Positions 26,701-34,529 of a DNA stretch of 64,000 bases are shown here, in pieces. Every line of letters begins with the position of its first letter. Position 1 is the first letter of the stretch. The DNA comes from Clostridium amylolyticum (GTDB lineage Bacteria > Bacillota > Clostridia > Clostridiales > Clostridiaceae). The notes beneath the pieces are model-generated. The model was given only the letters and a program-made list of their open reading frames with translations. It made no database searches and was not told the origin of the DNA. The stretch is taken from positions 549,157-613,156 of the forward strand of contig NZ_FQZO01000002.1 of NCBI RefSeq assembly GCF_900142075.1, read 5' to 3'. The translations under genes were made by a program, and so were the position numbers.

Positions 26701-26847
26701 ATTAAGCCCTTTAAACCCAAGAGAATACTTATTCTCATAAGTTAAAGCATCTTCTTTATTTAAATACTTATTAAAGTGACTCCTACTTTTTAATCTATTC
26801 TTGCAAAGTAAATCTATATCTTCCCATTCCTTATACATTCTAGTCAT
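23740..26847 (-). CDS. lacZ: Beta-galactosidase, GH2
   Basis: 1035 aa, the size of E. coli LacZ. The domain order is kept: sugar-binding (about 50-210), immunoglobulin-like, TIM barrel (about 330-625), and the C-terminal beta-galactosidase small-chain domain. The acid/base Glu458 is in WSLGNESGFG and the nucleophile Glu522 in IICEYGHAMGN. No signal peptide. AAGGAG lies 8 nt before the ATG. It hydrolyses terminal beta-galactosides imported by the adjacent ABC system. Lactose itself need not be the natural substrate. Confidence 0.93.
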   Translation of the reverse strand: MTRMYKEWEDIDLLCKNRLKSRSHFNKYLNKEDALTYENKYSLGFKGLNGQWKFLFLKAPELSPKDFYLGEVNCDYWDDIDVPGNWQVQGYGNMHYTDLYYPFPINPPYVPTENPTGIYKRKFILESHWLKERTILRFNGVDSAFHVWVNALEVGYSKGSRMCSEFDISQFIREGENDITVRVYQWSDGTYLEDQDMWWLSGIFRDVEIIKENKVGVRDLFITTDFDEEYKDALLKIKVSLENTTAEDLSNIKILYELIDEDFNEVLRGSLEGNKIKAFSEEELYINEKVNNPKKWCSEEPNLYHLIVTILKNEEILEMIPQRVGFRKIEVKDGNFLINGKAILLNGVNRHDYHPHMGRTVPKEVMKEDVILMKQYNINAVRTSHYPNNTCFYELCDIYGLYVIDEADLECHGFELTGKYNWITDDPHWEKSYIDRIERVVQRDKNHPSVIMWSLGNESGFGVNFEKMAQHCRKLDDTRLIHYEEDRELKIADVYSTMYTRLNRLIEIAEDEKIDKPHIICEYGHAMGNGPGGLKEYQEAFRKYKKLQGGFIWEWYDHGILTKDKEGNEFYAYGGNFGEYPHNGNFCIDGLLFPNRTPSPGLIEYKKVIEPVKFQEGDLKEGKIKITNLYDFIDLSYGLIHWSINYDDKVLSSGILEAEDIRPGEEKVLNIPYKLPNSIRANTDYWLNISYRLKQDTPWAKCGHEIAFEQFLLPLAVIKERKVEKGVLKVEENEAYLHIAGSNFKVIFNNIFGNIEKYFYEGKDIIENGPKLNFWRAPIDNDMYVLEDWKNKYFLHKMQQITESFSWNQEEEYKVNIEHCVHIAPPNQAWAVKAKYIYEIYSDGHIQLTIEGKNTGSEYNAPEMLPKIGLELILKKEFNKVGWYGRGPGESYSDSKLAGKFGVYRSNVEKMHTPYIYPQENGNRTDTKWVSVTNLRELGILASCKDFMNFSIHDYTKEDLEEAKHEYELKKKDFVVLNLDYKQNGLGSASCGQDQLPPYKLNPQDFKFQLSLTAFSNQEISDIELSKKVMYRREE

Positions 26848-26892
26848 TCTTACTACTCCTTTTTATACATTAATTATAGGTAACACTATCCT

Positions 26893-27795
26893 CTACTCTT
26901 TTACAGATCCTATCATAACACCCTTTACAAAATACTTTTGTAAGAATGGGTAAACACACAATATAGGAATAGTTGAAACAATTACAGTACTATACTTAAT
27001 TAAAGTTTTATATGCATCTGCCTTAATAAACTGAGCTGCTCCCTTTGGCATATTCATCATCTCTCTAGTTTCATTGGATATTAAAATTTCTCTCAATATT
27101 AACTGAAGAGGGTATTTGCTTCTGTCCCTTAAAAAAATCATAGCATTAAACCATGAATTCCACTGGCTTACAGCATAAAATAACCCTATAACCGCTAAGG
27201 TTGCTTTAGAAACCGGTATTACTATTTTAAATAACACTGTAAAATCATTGGCTCCATCTATTTTAGCAGATTCTATAAGACTTTCTGGTATACTCTTAAA
27301 AGCAGTCCTCATAACTATAAGGTTCCATACGGATATAGCGGAAGGAAGTATTATTGCCCATCTGGTATTAATAAGGCCTAATCTTTGCACTTGAAGATAA
27401 AATGGAATTAGCCCGCCGCTAAAAAACATAGGTATGGTAACCATTAACATTAAAGGCTTTCCTAATAGTAAATCTTTTCTTGAAAGTACATAGGCTGACA
27501 TGCAGGTTAACAATAAGTTTATGCCGGTTCCTGCTACCACATAGAACATAGTATTTAAAAACCCCTTCATAATACTAGGGTTACTAAATACTAGTGAATA
27601 ACCATTTAAGGTGAATCCCATAGGCTTTAAAAGTAACCCTCTATGTTTCATTAGTTCATAAGGGTCACTTAATGAAGCAAATAAAACATATAATAATGGA
27701 TATATGCATATGGCCATAAATAATATCATAAGTATTATATTTACTGTATCGAAAATTTTTCCCCCTACACTGTTTTTAACTTTCATATATTCCAC
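26893..27795 (-). CDS. Carbohydrate ABC transporter permease, LplC/YtcP type
   Basis: 300 aa with six hydrophobic helices. The EAA loop that contacts the ATPase reads ESAKIDGANDFTVLFKIVIP. The C-terminal hydrophobic WNSWFNAMIFLRD segment and the end VKGVMIGSVKE are typical of the LplC/YtcP branch. Forms a heterodimer with the permease encoded just upstream; only 1 nt separates the two genes. Confidence 0.92.
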   Translation of the reverse strand: MEYMKVKNSVGGKIFDTVNIILMILFMAICIYPLLYVLFASLSDPYELMKHRGLLLKPMGFTLNGYSLVFSNPSIMKGFLNTMFYVVAGTGINLLLTCMSAYVLSRKDLLLGKPLMLMVTIPMFFSGGLIPFYLQVQRLGLINTRWAIILPSAISVWNLIVMRTAFKSIPESLIESAKIDGANDFTVLFKIVIPVSKATLAVIGLFYAVSQWNSWFNAMIFLRDRSKYPLQLILREILISNETREMMNMPKGAAQFIKADAYKTLIKYSTVIVSTIPILCVYPFLQKYFVKGVMIGSVKE

Positions 27796-27796
27796 C

Positions 27797-28753
27797 TCAC
27801 CATAAGCTTACTTCAGAAATCTTCTTACTAAATTTATTGGCAAGTACTAATAGTACAAAGCCTACAGCTGATTCTAAAAGTCCTACCGCTGTACTAAAGC
27901 TATAATCCGCTCCAATAAGTCCCTTTCTGTAAACATAGCTGGATATAACGTCTGAGGTTTCCCAGGTCATAGGGTTATATAAAAGAATTATTTTCTCATA
28001 ACCTACACTCATTAAACCACCTATATTTAATATCAACATTATAACTATGGTAGGGGCTATACCTGGAAGGGTAATATGAAGCAGCTGCTTCCATCTTCCA
28101 GCACCATCTACCGTAGCCGCTTCATATAGCGAAGGGTCTATACCGGAAAGAGCTGCCAGATAAATTATGCTATCCCAGCCTATGCTCTGCCACACTCCAG
28201 AGCCTATATATATAGTTCTAAACCATTCAGGCTTGGTAAGCCAGTTCACAGGTTCTACTCCAAAATTTACTAAAATGGAATTAATTAAGCCATCGGTAGA
28301 AGTAAAATCTATTAACATTCCGCATATTACCACTAAGGAAATAAAGTGAGGAAGGTAGGTAACGGTTTGAACTAACCTTTTAAATTTCTCTCTACGTATC
28401 TCATTTAATAAAAGTGCCAATATAATAGCTGCTGGAAACCCCCATAAGAGAGAGTAAAAGCTCATGAGTACTGTATTTTTTAGTGTTCTAGCAAAATATA
28501 TACTGTTAAAAAATGCTTTAAAATGCTTAAAGCCTATCCAAGGACTATTAATAATGCCTAATTTAGGACTGAAATCTTTAAATGCTATGGTAACCCCATA
28601 CATGGGAACATAACTAAAAAGTATAAAAAACACAATCATAGGGATTGCCATAATATAAACATATTTATTTATCCTAAAGTCTTTCTTTAATCTCTGCCTA
28701 AAGCTTATTCTCTTTTTAGTGGTAACAATATTATTAGCCTGTAACTGTGTCAT
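27797..28753 (-). CDS. Carbohydrate ABC transporter permease, LplB/YteP type
   Basis: 318 aa, six hydrophobic helices after a basic N-terminus (KKRISFRQRLKKDFRINKY). The EAA loop reads EAATVDGAGRWKQLLHITLPG. This branch goes with large lipoprotein binding proteins and usually shares a housekeeping ATPase (MsmX type), and no ATPase gene is present here. TAAGGAGG precedes the ATG. Confidence 0.92.
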   Translation of the reverse strand: MTQLQANNIVTTKKRISFRQRLKKDFRINKYVYIMAIPMIVFFILFSYVPMYGVTIAFKDFSPKLGIINSPWIGFKHFKAFFNSIYFARTLKNTVLMSFYSLLWGFPAAIILALLLNEIRREKFKRLVQTVTYLPHFISLVVICGMLIDFTSTDGLINSILVNFGVEPVNWLTKPEWFRTIYIGSGVWQSIGWDSIIYLAALSGIDPSLYEAATVDGAGRWKQLLHITLPGIAPTIVIMLILNIGGLMSVGYEKIILLYNPMTWETSDVISSYVYRKGLIGADYSFSTAVGLLESAVGFVLLVLANKFSKKISEVSLW

Positions 28754-28794
28754 GAATTAGACCTCCTTAATTACTAGCTTGAAAATTATAAAAA

Positions 28795-28843
28795 GACTGT
28801 TGCAAAACAAATATATTGTGGATAACATTAATTAAGCAACAGC
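28795..28843 (-). terminator. Hairpin between binding-protein and permease genes
   Basis: CTGTTGC and GCAACAG form a stem around a 35-nt loop, followed on the minus strand by CTTTTTATAA. It probably attenuates transcription after the binding-protein gene so that the binding protein is made in excess over the permeases, as is common for ABC operons. The loop contains a perfect TGTGGATAA. Confidence 0.55.
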
Positions 28844-28854
28844 CCTTATAATAA

Positions 28855-30417
28855 TTACTTGATCTTTCTGTTGTTATATCTCTCTAATGCAGTTTCTTCT
28901 ATCTTTATAACTTCTTCTATACGCATCTTTTTAATTTGTTCTACATATTTATCAAAATTGCTTAAAGGTTCTTTACCAGTTATAAATTTAAGTATCATCT
29001 CATCCTTATAAGTATCAATATCACTCATAATATTTGAATAAGTATCGCTTTCTTCAGCAGTTAGGTTTAATGGTGGCATTACATAATCAGTGTCAGCCTG
29101 TGTCCATTTATCCATAGCATCTAAGGAGAATTTTGTAAATTCAGGCACTGCTTTATAATCTCTTAAATATGGTCCAACTTCTAGCTTATACTTGTTGCAC
29201 ACTGTCCAGAAATCTAATCCATCAGGATTTTTTACCATAACATCAGTAAACTTTGGTTTTCCATCTACCATGGTATAGCTTGTACCTTCTATTCCATAGT
29301 TAAATAGCATATATCCATCTTTACCGTAAGCATAATCGAACCATTGTACCAAACGTTCTGGATTTTTGCATGCAGAGGTTATTACTGCTTCATAACCACC
29401 ATTACGATTATTAACCACTCTATACTTAGGCTTTTCCCCTTCTTTCATGGAAGGTTGTACAGTTGGTGAAAAATCCGCTTTAGGGTCAGTGGTTTTTATG
29501 GCAGCTACATATTGATCTACCAAAGCATATTCTGTAAAGAATGCTCCAGTTTTACCTGAAGTAATCATAGCCTCTCTGCTCTTTTTGTCTCTTGTAGCAA
29601 AGTCTTTATCAATTAAACCTTCCTTATACCATTTGTTCATAGTAGTAAGGTATTCTTTAAATTCTGGTTCCATTTGCCCGTACTTTACCTTATTACCTTT
29701 TTTGTAAAAACCATTTCCTATATCAAAAGCACTTAGTAAAGTTCCATAAGCATCAACACCTTTTTTATTGATAATAAGCGGAGCTTGAGCATTCTTCTTT
29801 TCTTTAAACTGCTTTAAGGTGTTATACCATTCGTCTACTGTGGTAGGTTCTTTTAAGCCTAACTCATCTAGCCAATCCTTTCTAATTACAGGTCCCCACC
29901 AAGCAGGTTCATTTTTATCTTCACCAATAACAGGAAAAGCATATATGTTTCCTTCATCAGTGGTTACTTGTCTAGCTAGCTCTGGATCCTCTTCTAAAAG
30001 CTTTTTAAAGTTAGGTGCATATTTATCTATTAAATCATTTAACCTTAGATATACACCATCTTTTATAGCCTTATCTACTCCACCTTTATACTCTCCTGCA
30101 TAAGTTTGTATTACATCGGGCATGTCCTTGGAATTTACAAGGAGATTAAATTGTTCTAACTCTTGTCCCTCAGCAGGGTGGTCAAATTCTACATGAACAT
30201 TTGTCCTCTTTTCTAACTCTTTGTACATTAAACTTTCGTTTAAGTCCTTAATATATTGATTTGCGCTAAAAGGAACCCAATACTTTATAGATATCTTTTC
30301 ACTGGTGTCTATTTTCTTATCCGTGTCTTTTTGATCTTTTTCCCCTTTGCCGCAAGCCATTAAAGGAATGGTTAAAAGTCCAGCTAAAGCAAGCGTTAAC
30401 AAACGTTTACATCTCAT
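28855..30417 (-). CDS. Extracellular sugar-binding lipoprotein, LplA/YtcQ type
   Basis: 520 aa. A lipoprotein signal ends in LMAC with Cys22, followed by a Lys/Asp-rich linker. The body is a family-1 solute-binding protein of the large type (about 500 residues) associated with LplB/LplC permeases, often for plant-polysaccharide oligomers. First gene of the galactoside operon; GGGGAG precedes the ATG. A LacI-type operator overlaps its promoter, and a second AAACGTTT lies inside the first codons. Confidence 0.88.
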   Translation of the reverse strand: MRCKRLLTLALAGLLTIPLMACGKGEKDQKDTDKKIDTSEKISIKYWVPFSANQYIKDLNESLMYKELEKRTNVHVEFDHPAEGQELEQFNLLVNSKDMPDVIQTYAGEYKGGVDKAIKDGVYLRLNDLIDKYAPNFKKLLEEDPELARQVTTDEGNIYAFPVIGEDKNEPAWWGPVIRKDWLDELGLKEPTTVDEWYNTLKQFKEKKNAQAPLIINKKGVDAYGTLLSAFDIGNGFYKKGNKVKYGQMEPEFKEYLTTMNKWYKEGLIDKDFATRDKKSREAMITSGKTGAFFTEYALVDQYVAAIKTTDPKADFSPTVQPSMKEGEKPKYRVVNNRNGGYEAVITSACKNPERLVQWFDYAYGKDGYMLFNYGIEGTSYTMVDGKPKFTDVMVKNPDGLDFWTVCNKYKLEVGPYLRDYKAVPEFTKFSLDAMDKWTQADTDYVMPPLNLTAEESDTYSNIMSDIDTYKDEMILKFITGKEPLSNFDKYVEQIKKMRIEEVIKIEETALERYNNRKIK

Positions 30418-30463
30418 AAATATCTCTCCCCTGATTAATATTTTTACTAAATTCTCTATTTTA

Positions 30464-30500
30464 AATATATAACTATTTTACTAAAATGTCAACGTTTACT
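30464..30500 (-). promoter_or_regulatory. Promoter and LacI/CcpA-type operator of the galactoside operon
   Basis: On the minus strand TTGACA (30487-30492), a 17-bp spacer and TATATT (30464-30469) form a near-consensus promoter. The -35 box is the right half of AGTAAACGTTGACA (30487-30500), which fits the cre consensus at all but one position and equally a LacI-family operator. Binding would block RNA polymerase. Beyond it the gap to 30717 holds short repeats (30475-30541) and the dnaB terminator. Confidence 0.75.
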
Positions 30501-30541
30501 TTAATTATTTTACTATGATTTTACTTAATTTTTAGTAAAAT
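30475..30541. repeat. Octamer repeats upstream of the galactoside promoter
   Basis: ATTTTACT occurs at 30475-30482, 30507-30514 and 30518-30525, and inverted (AGTAAAAT) at 30534-30541. They flank the operator. They could be activator sites or chance in AT-rich DNA. Confidence 0.4.
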
Positions 30542-30639
30542 ATATATGTGTGCTTTTAAAAGGAATATTTATCTTTAATATATTTAAAAACACATATGTA
30601 TAATTAAGTAAGATATCTATAAAAATCAAAAATTAATAA

Positions 30640-30686
30640 ATAAAAAAGTATTCACTTTGAAAAGTTTCCCTTCAAAATGAATACCT
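30640..30686 (-). terminator. Terminator of dnaB
   Basis: GTATTCACTTTGAA and TTCAAAATGAATAC (30648-30684) form a 14-bp stem with one mismatch, followed on the minus strand by TTTTTTATTT. Confidence 0.8.
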
Positions 30687-30717
30687 CTTTATTTGTTTTA
30701 AAATTAATAATTTTTTA

Positions 30718-32052
30718 TTATTCTCTATAAACTACATCCAAATTACCAAATTTACTGAATTGACCAAGCCATGCCATCTTAACCGTTCCTACAGGACCAT
30801 TTCTTTGCTTGGCTACTATACATTCAGCTACATTTTTTTCGTCAGTTTCTTTATTATAATATTCATCTCTATATAAAAACATAACTAAGTCAGCATCTTG
30901 CTCTATTGATCCAGATTCTCTAAGGTCTGAAAGCATAGGTCTATGATCCGCTCTTTGTTCTGGAGCACGAGAAAGCTGGGATAAGGCTATTACAGGACAC
31001 TGCATTTCTTTTGCTAAGGCCTTTATAGATCTAGATATTTCAGAAACCTCCTGCTGCCTGCTTTCTTGACCACTACCTGACATAAGTTGAAGGTAGTCGA
31101 TTAAAATTAAGTCTATACCATGCTCTATTTTGATTCTTCTGCATTTAGATCTCATTTCCATTACTGAAATACCTGCGGTATCGTCTATATATATCTTTGC
31201 AGCCGCCAAGGGACCTGAAGCTCTAGCTATGTTTTCCCAATCCTTATCTTCTAAGTTACCGGTTCTAAGCTTAAGCATATCTACATTAGCTTGAGAGCAT
31301 AAAAGTTTATAAGCTAGTTGTTCTTTAGACATTTCTAAAGAAAATATAACTACACTCTTCCCTTCCCTTAAGGAAGCATGCTCTGCTATGTTAAGGGCAA
31401 AGGTGGTTTTACCCATGGAAGGTCTTGCAGCTATAAGTACCATGTCACCCTTTTGAAATCCTGAGGTTTTAGCATCTAGCTCTTTAAAACCAGAACCTAC
31501 TCCTGTAATTTCACCCTTATTATTAAACAATCTTTCTATCTCTAAAAAGCCTCTCTCTAAAACCGTACTTAATGCTTCAAAATCACTATTACTTCTTTTT
31601 TCTGCTATATCAAATATTCTTTTTTCAGCATTATCTATTACTTTTTCCACATCATCTTGCTTATCATAACTTTCTGCAATTATTTCATTAGATGCTTTTA
31701 TAAGTTTTCTAAGCATAGATTTTTGAGCTACTATATCTATATAAGTCTTAAGATTAGCCGTAGAAGGTACAGAAGTACTTATTTCTGTTATATAAGTAAT
31801 GCCACCTGCTGATTCTAACTTTGCAAGCACCCTTAAATGCTCTATGAGGGTTATCATATCTACGGGAATATCTTTTTGAGACATTTCAATTATTACTGAA
31901 AATATCACCTTATGAGAATCTCTATAAAAATCTTCAGCGCTTAATGCCTCTGCTGCTCTTGCAATGGCCCCTCTATCTATTATCATAGAACCTAAGACAG
32001 ACTGTTCAGCTTCTATATTTTGTGGCAAACTTTTCATAACAGGAATATCCAT
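30718..32052 (-). CDS. dnaB: Replicative DNA helicase
   Basis: The 444-aa hexameric helicase that unwinds DNA at the replication fork (called DnaC in Bacillus). The N-terminal primase-interaction domain starts SLPQNIEAEQSVLG. The RecA-like motor has Walker A ARPSMGKTT and the DYLQLMSG and SQLSRAPEQR motifs. AGAGGTGAG precedes the ATG. Its neighbours lonC, rplI and gdpP are the expected core order, but purA, normally next, is far away. Confidence 0.97.
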   Translation of the reverse strand: MDIPVMKSLPQNIEAEQSVLGSMIIDRGAIARAAEALSAEDFYRDSHKVIFSVIIEMSQKDIPVDMITLIEHLRVLAKLESAGGITYITEISTSVPSTANLKTYIDIVAQKSMLRKLIKASNEIIAESYDKQDDVEKVIDNAEKRIFDIAEKRSNSDFEALSTVLERGFLEIERLFNNKGEITGVGSGFKELDAKTSGFQKGDMVLIAARPSMGKTTFALNIAEHASLREGKSVVIFSLEMSKEQLAYKLLCSQANVDMLKLRTGNLEDKDWENIARASGPLAAAKIYIDDTAGISVMEMRSKCRRIKIEHGIDLILIDYLQLMSGSGQESRQQEVSEISRSIKALAKEMQCPVIALSQLSRAPEQRADHRPMLSDLRESGSIEQDADLVMFLYRDEYYNKETDEKNVAECIVAKQRNGPVGTVKMAWLGQFSKFGNLDVVYRE

Positions 32053-32136
32053 TTAAATCTCACCTCTCGTCTTCCTCTATTCATTATGCATAATATATTA
32101 TGACAGTTGAAATAACATTAATCAAGTTAATAATAA

Positions 32137-32162
32137 AGGCTATCCTGTATAAGCGATAGCTT
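32137..32162 (-). terminator. Terminator after lonC
   Basis: GCTATC (32139-32144) and GATAGC (32155-32160) close a 10-nt loop just after the lonC stop, with CTTTATTATT following on the minus strand. Weak but well placed; dnaB therefore probably has its own promoter. Confidence 0.5.
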
Positions 32163-32167
32163 TTATT

Positions 32168-34069
32168 TTAATCTTCAAATACAATTTTCATAAGCTCTTC
32201 AATATTGCTTACAGAATTAACCTCTATATCTGTTAATCCTAAAGGAACTTCGTTAAGATTATCCTCTGGAACTAGTACAAGTTTTATGCCTTTTCTTCTA
32301 GCTCCATACACCTTTTCAAATATTCCACCTACAGGTTTTATATTTCCTCTTAAAGAAATTTCCCCTGTAATAGCTACATCTTGTCTTATAGGCTTGTTCA
32401 TTAATGCACTTATTATACATATGGTGATGGCAGCACCTGCAGAAGGTCCATCTATATTACCTCCACCTACCACATTTACATGTATATCATAATCTCTTAT
32501 ATCCTTATCGGTTATTTTACGGATTACTGAGGCTGCATTAAAAACGGAATCCTTGGCCATAGAACCTGCAGTGTCATTAAACCTTACATTGCCACTGCCT
32601 GAATCCTTAGCTGGAAATACAGAGGTTTCTATTTCTAAAGTAGAACCTAGGAAACCTGAAACTCCTAACCCATATACATGTCCTACTTCTTTATTTTCCA
32701 CGTTGTCTAATCTTTCATAAGGAACATATCTACCTATGGATATTACTTCATCTACATCTTTCTTTGTAACCTTAAGATTTTCAACACTGCTATTTTTAAG
32801 GCTGTATAAAAGATATCCGTAAGCATCAGCTAGTATATTAACCGCTTTTCTTCCTTCTATTGTGTATCTACTTATAAGTTCAGATACTCCTTCTTCCAAT
32901 TCTATCTCTAGCTTTTCTGCTGCATCTTCCACTATCTGTTTGATATCATAAGATGATAGTGGTTCAAAGTATACCTCTGTACACCTAGAACGCAAAGCGG
33001 GATTTATTTCAGAAGGATCTCTGGTGGTTGCTCCAATAAGCACGAAATCTGCTGGAGCCCCATTTTCAAAGAGATATTTTATATATTTTGGCGTGTTTTC
33101 ATCATCAGGATCGTAATATGAAGATGAAAATTCCACCTTTTTATCTTCTAATACCTTTAAAAGTTTATTCTGAAGTATATCATCTAGTTCGCCTATTTCG
33201 TCTATGAATAATACCCCTCCATGAGCTTCTGTAACTAAACCAGGTTTTGGTTCAGGCACTCCAATTTCAGCCAAGTCTCTTTTACTTCCTTGATAAATAG
33301 GATCATGCACAGAACCTAGTAATGGATTTGTTATTTCTCTAGGGTCCCATCTAAGTGTAGTACCATCCACTTCTACAAATTTTGAATTATCATCAAAAGG
33401 AGTAAATTTTAATTTTTTAGCTTCTTCTAAAGCTAATCTTGCAGCAGTAGTTTTGCCTACTCCTGGTGGTCCATAAAGAATTATATGCTGAGGGTATGGA
33501 GAAGATATTTTAGATATTAGGGACTTTATAGCCCTATCCTGTCCTACCACTTCTTCAAAGCTTTGAGGTCTCAAAAATCCCATAAGATTTTTGGTGGTTT
33601 TTCTAGAACCCAGCACTTCTAGTTGAGCATATTTCTTTAAAGTCTTAGCATTTTCAGGTCCTTTTTGTTTCTTTATTATACTAAGTCTCATCTCATCTAC
33701 ATATTTTTCTTGTCTTTCAAGTAGTGCTTGTTCTACCTGACCTTCTATTTGGTTTTGAATGTATCTCCTTGCCAGTTCTTCAGATATCCACTTATATGTA
33801 TCTTCTAAAGCTTTTGGTATATCTTTTTCTTCTGGCACCGTCTTTAATCCCTTACCATCGCTGGCAATTTTATTTAAAGCATATACTCTTTCATTAGTAT
33901 TCTTTGATTTCATATGCTTTTGAACTTTATGTCTTACCGTTCTTGCTCTAACTGCACCATCATCTAGTACATTTTTAAGAACTTCATATATAACATTTAC
34001 TTGAGAATCGATGCTTAATCCGCTATCCATAATCTCTTGTACTTTGTCTATTTGCAAATTTTGCTTCAA
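32168..34069 (-). CDS. lonC: Lon-family ATP-dependent protease LonC
   Basis: 633 aa. It lacks the classical Lon N-terminal domain; a helical region (about 1-165) precedes an AAA+ module with Walker A YGPPGVGKTT and Walker B GGVLFIDEIGELD, then a C-terminal Lon protease domain with the catalytic Ser in DGPSAGAA and Lys in GGIFEKVYGARRKG. This matches the spore-former LonC group. The TTG at 34069 is chosen because AAGGGGG lies 8 nt before it; the longer frame overlaps rplI. Lies 13 nt downstream of rplI. Confidence 0.88.
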   Translation of the reverse strand: MKQNLQIDKVQEIMDSGLSIDSQVNVIYEVLKNVLDDGAVRARTVRHKVQKHMKSKNTNERVYALNKIASDGKGLKTVPEEKDIPKALEDTYKWISEELARRYIQNQIEGQVEQALLERQEKYVDEMRLSIIKKQKGPENAKTLKKYAQLEVLGSRKTTKNLMGFLRPQSFEEVVGQDRAIKSLISKISSPYPQHIILYGPPGVGKTTAARLALEEAKKLKFTPFDDNSKFVEVDGTTLRWDPREITNPLLGSVHDPIYQGSKRDLAEIGVPEPKPGLVTEAHGGVLFIDEIGELDDILQNKLLKVLEDKKVEFSSSYYDPDDENTPKYIKYLFENGAPADFVLIGATTRDPSEINPALRSRCTEVYFEPLSSYDIKQIVEDAAEKLEIELEEGVSELISRYTIEGRKAVNILADAYGYLLYSLKNSSVENLKVTKKDVDEVISIGRYVPYERLDNVENKEVGHVYGLGVSGFLGSTLEIETSVFPAKDSGSGNVRFNDTAGSMAKDSVFNAASVIRKITDKDIRDYDIHVNVVGGGNIDGPSAGAAITICIISALMNKPIRQDVAITGEISLRGNIKPVGGIFEKVYGARRKGIKLVLVPEDNLNEVPLGLTDIEVNSVSNIEELMKIVFED

Positions 34070-34082
34070 ATGTGTATCCCCC

Positions 34083-34529
34083 TTATTGCTCTGCCGCAAT
34101 AACAACCTTCATCTTAGTGGATACCTCTGGGTAAATTTTTACTTCTATATCGTAAGTCCCCACTTGCTTTAAAGTATCCATAACAATTTTCTTTTTATCT
34201 ATTTCTACCTGGAACTGTTTTTTAATAAGTTCTGAAATATCTTTGCTTGTTATTGCACCAAATAATCTTCCGCTATCACCAGTTTTTGTGGTGAGTTTCA
34301 GTTCTTTATTCTTTAGTTTTTCTGCTACTTTTTGAGCTTCCTCAATTTCAGCTAATTTTTTTCTTCTTTCTGTTTCTTTTTTAGCATTTAATACATGAAG
34401 ATTTTCCTGTGTTGCTTCTTCTGCTAACTTTCTTGGAAAAAGAAAATTTCTTGCATATCCATCTGAAGCATTTATAACTTCACCTTTTTTACCTAAATTT
34501 TTTACATCTGCTAGTAATATTACCTTCAT
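34083..34529 (-). CDS. rplI: 50S ribosomal protein L9
   Basis: 148 aa, usual length. The N-terminal domain (MKVILLADVKNLGKKGEVIN) binds 23S rRNA, a long helix follows (about 40-78), and the C-terminal domain begins near GRLFGAITSKDI. Its ATG overlaps the stop of gdpP as TAATG, a sign of translational coupling. Confidence 0.97.
   Translation of the reverse strand: MKVILLADVKNLGKKGEVINASDGYARNFLFPRKLAEEATQENLHVLNAKKETERRKKLAEIEEAQKVAEKLKNKELKLTTKTGDSGRLFGAITSKDISELIKKQFQVEIDKKKIVMDTLKQVGTYDIEVKIYPEVSTKMKVVIAAEQ

Noticed and set aside
28817..28825. A perfect TGTGGATAA DnaA box far from the origin
   Set aside because: Single copy within a hairpin loop between ABC transporter genes; one 9-mer is expected by chance. 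No cluster as in a DnaA-titration site.
30398..30411. A second cre/LacI operator inside the first codons of the binding protein
   Set aside because: TGTAAACGTTTGTT matches only the left half and centre; the right half fails. Mentioned in context but not called.
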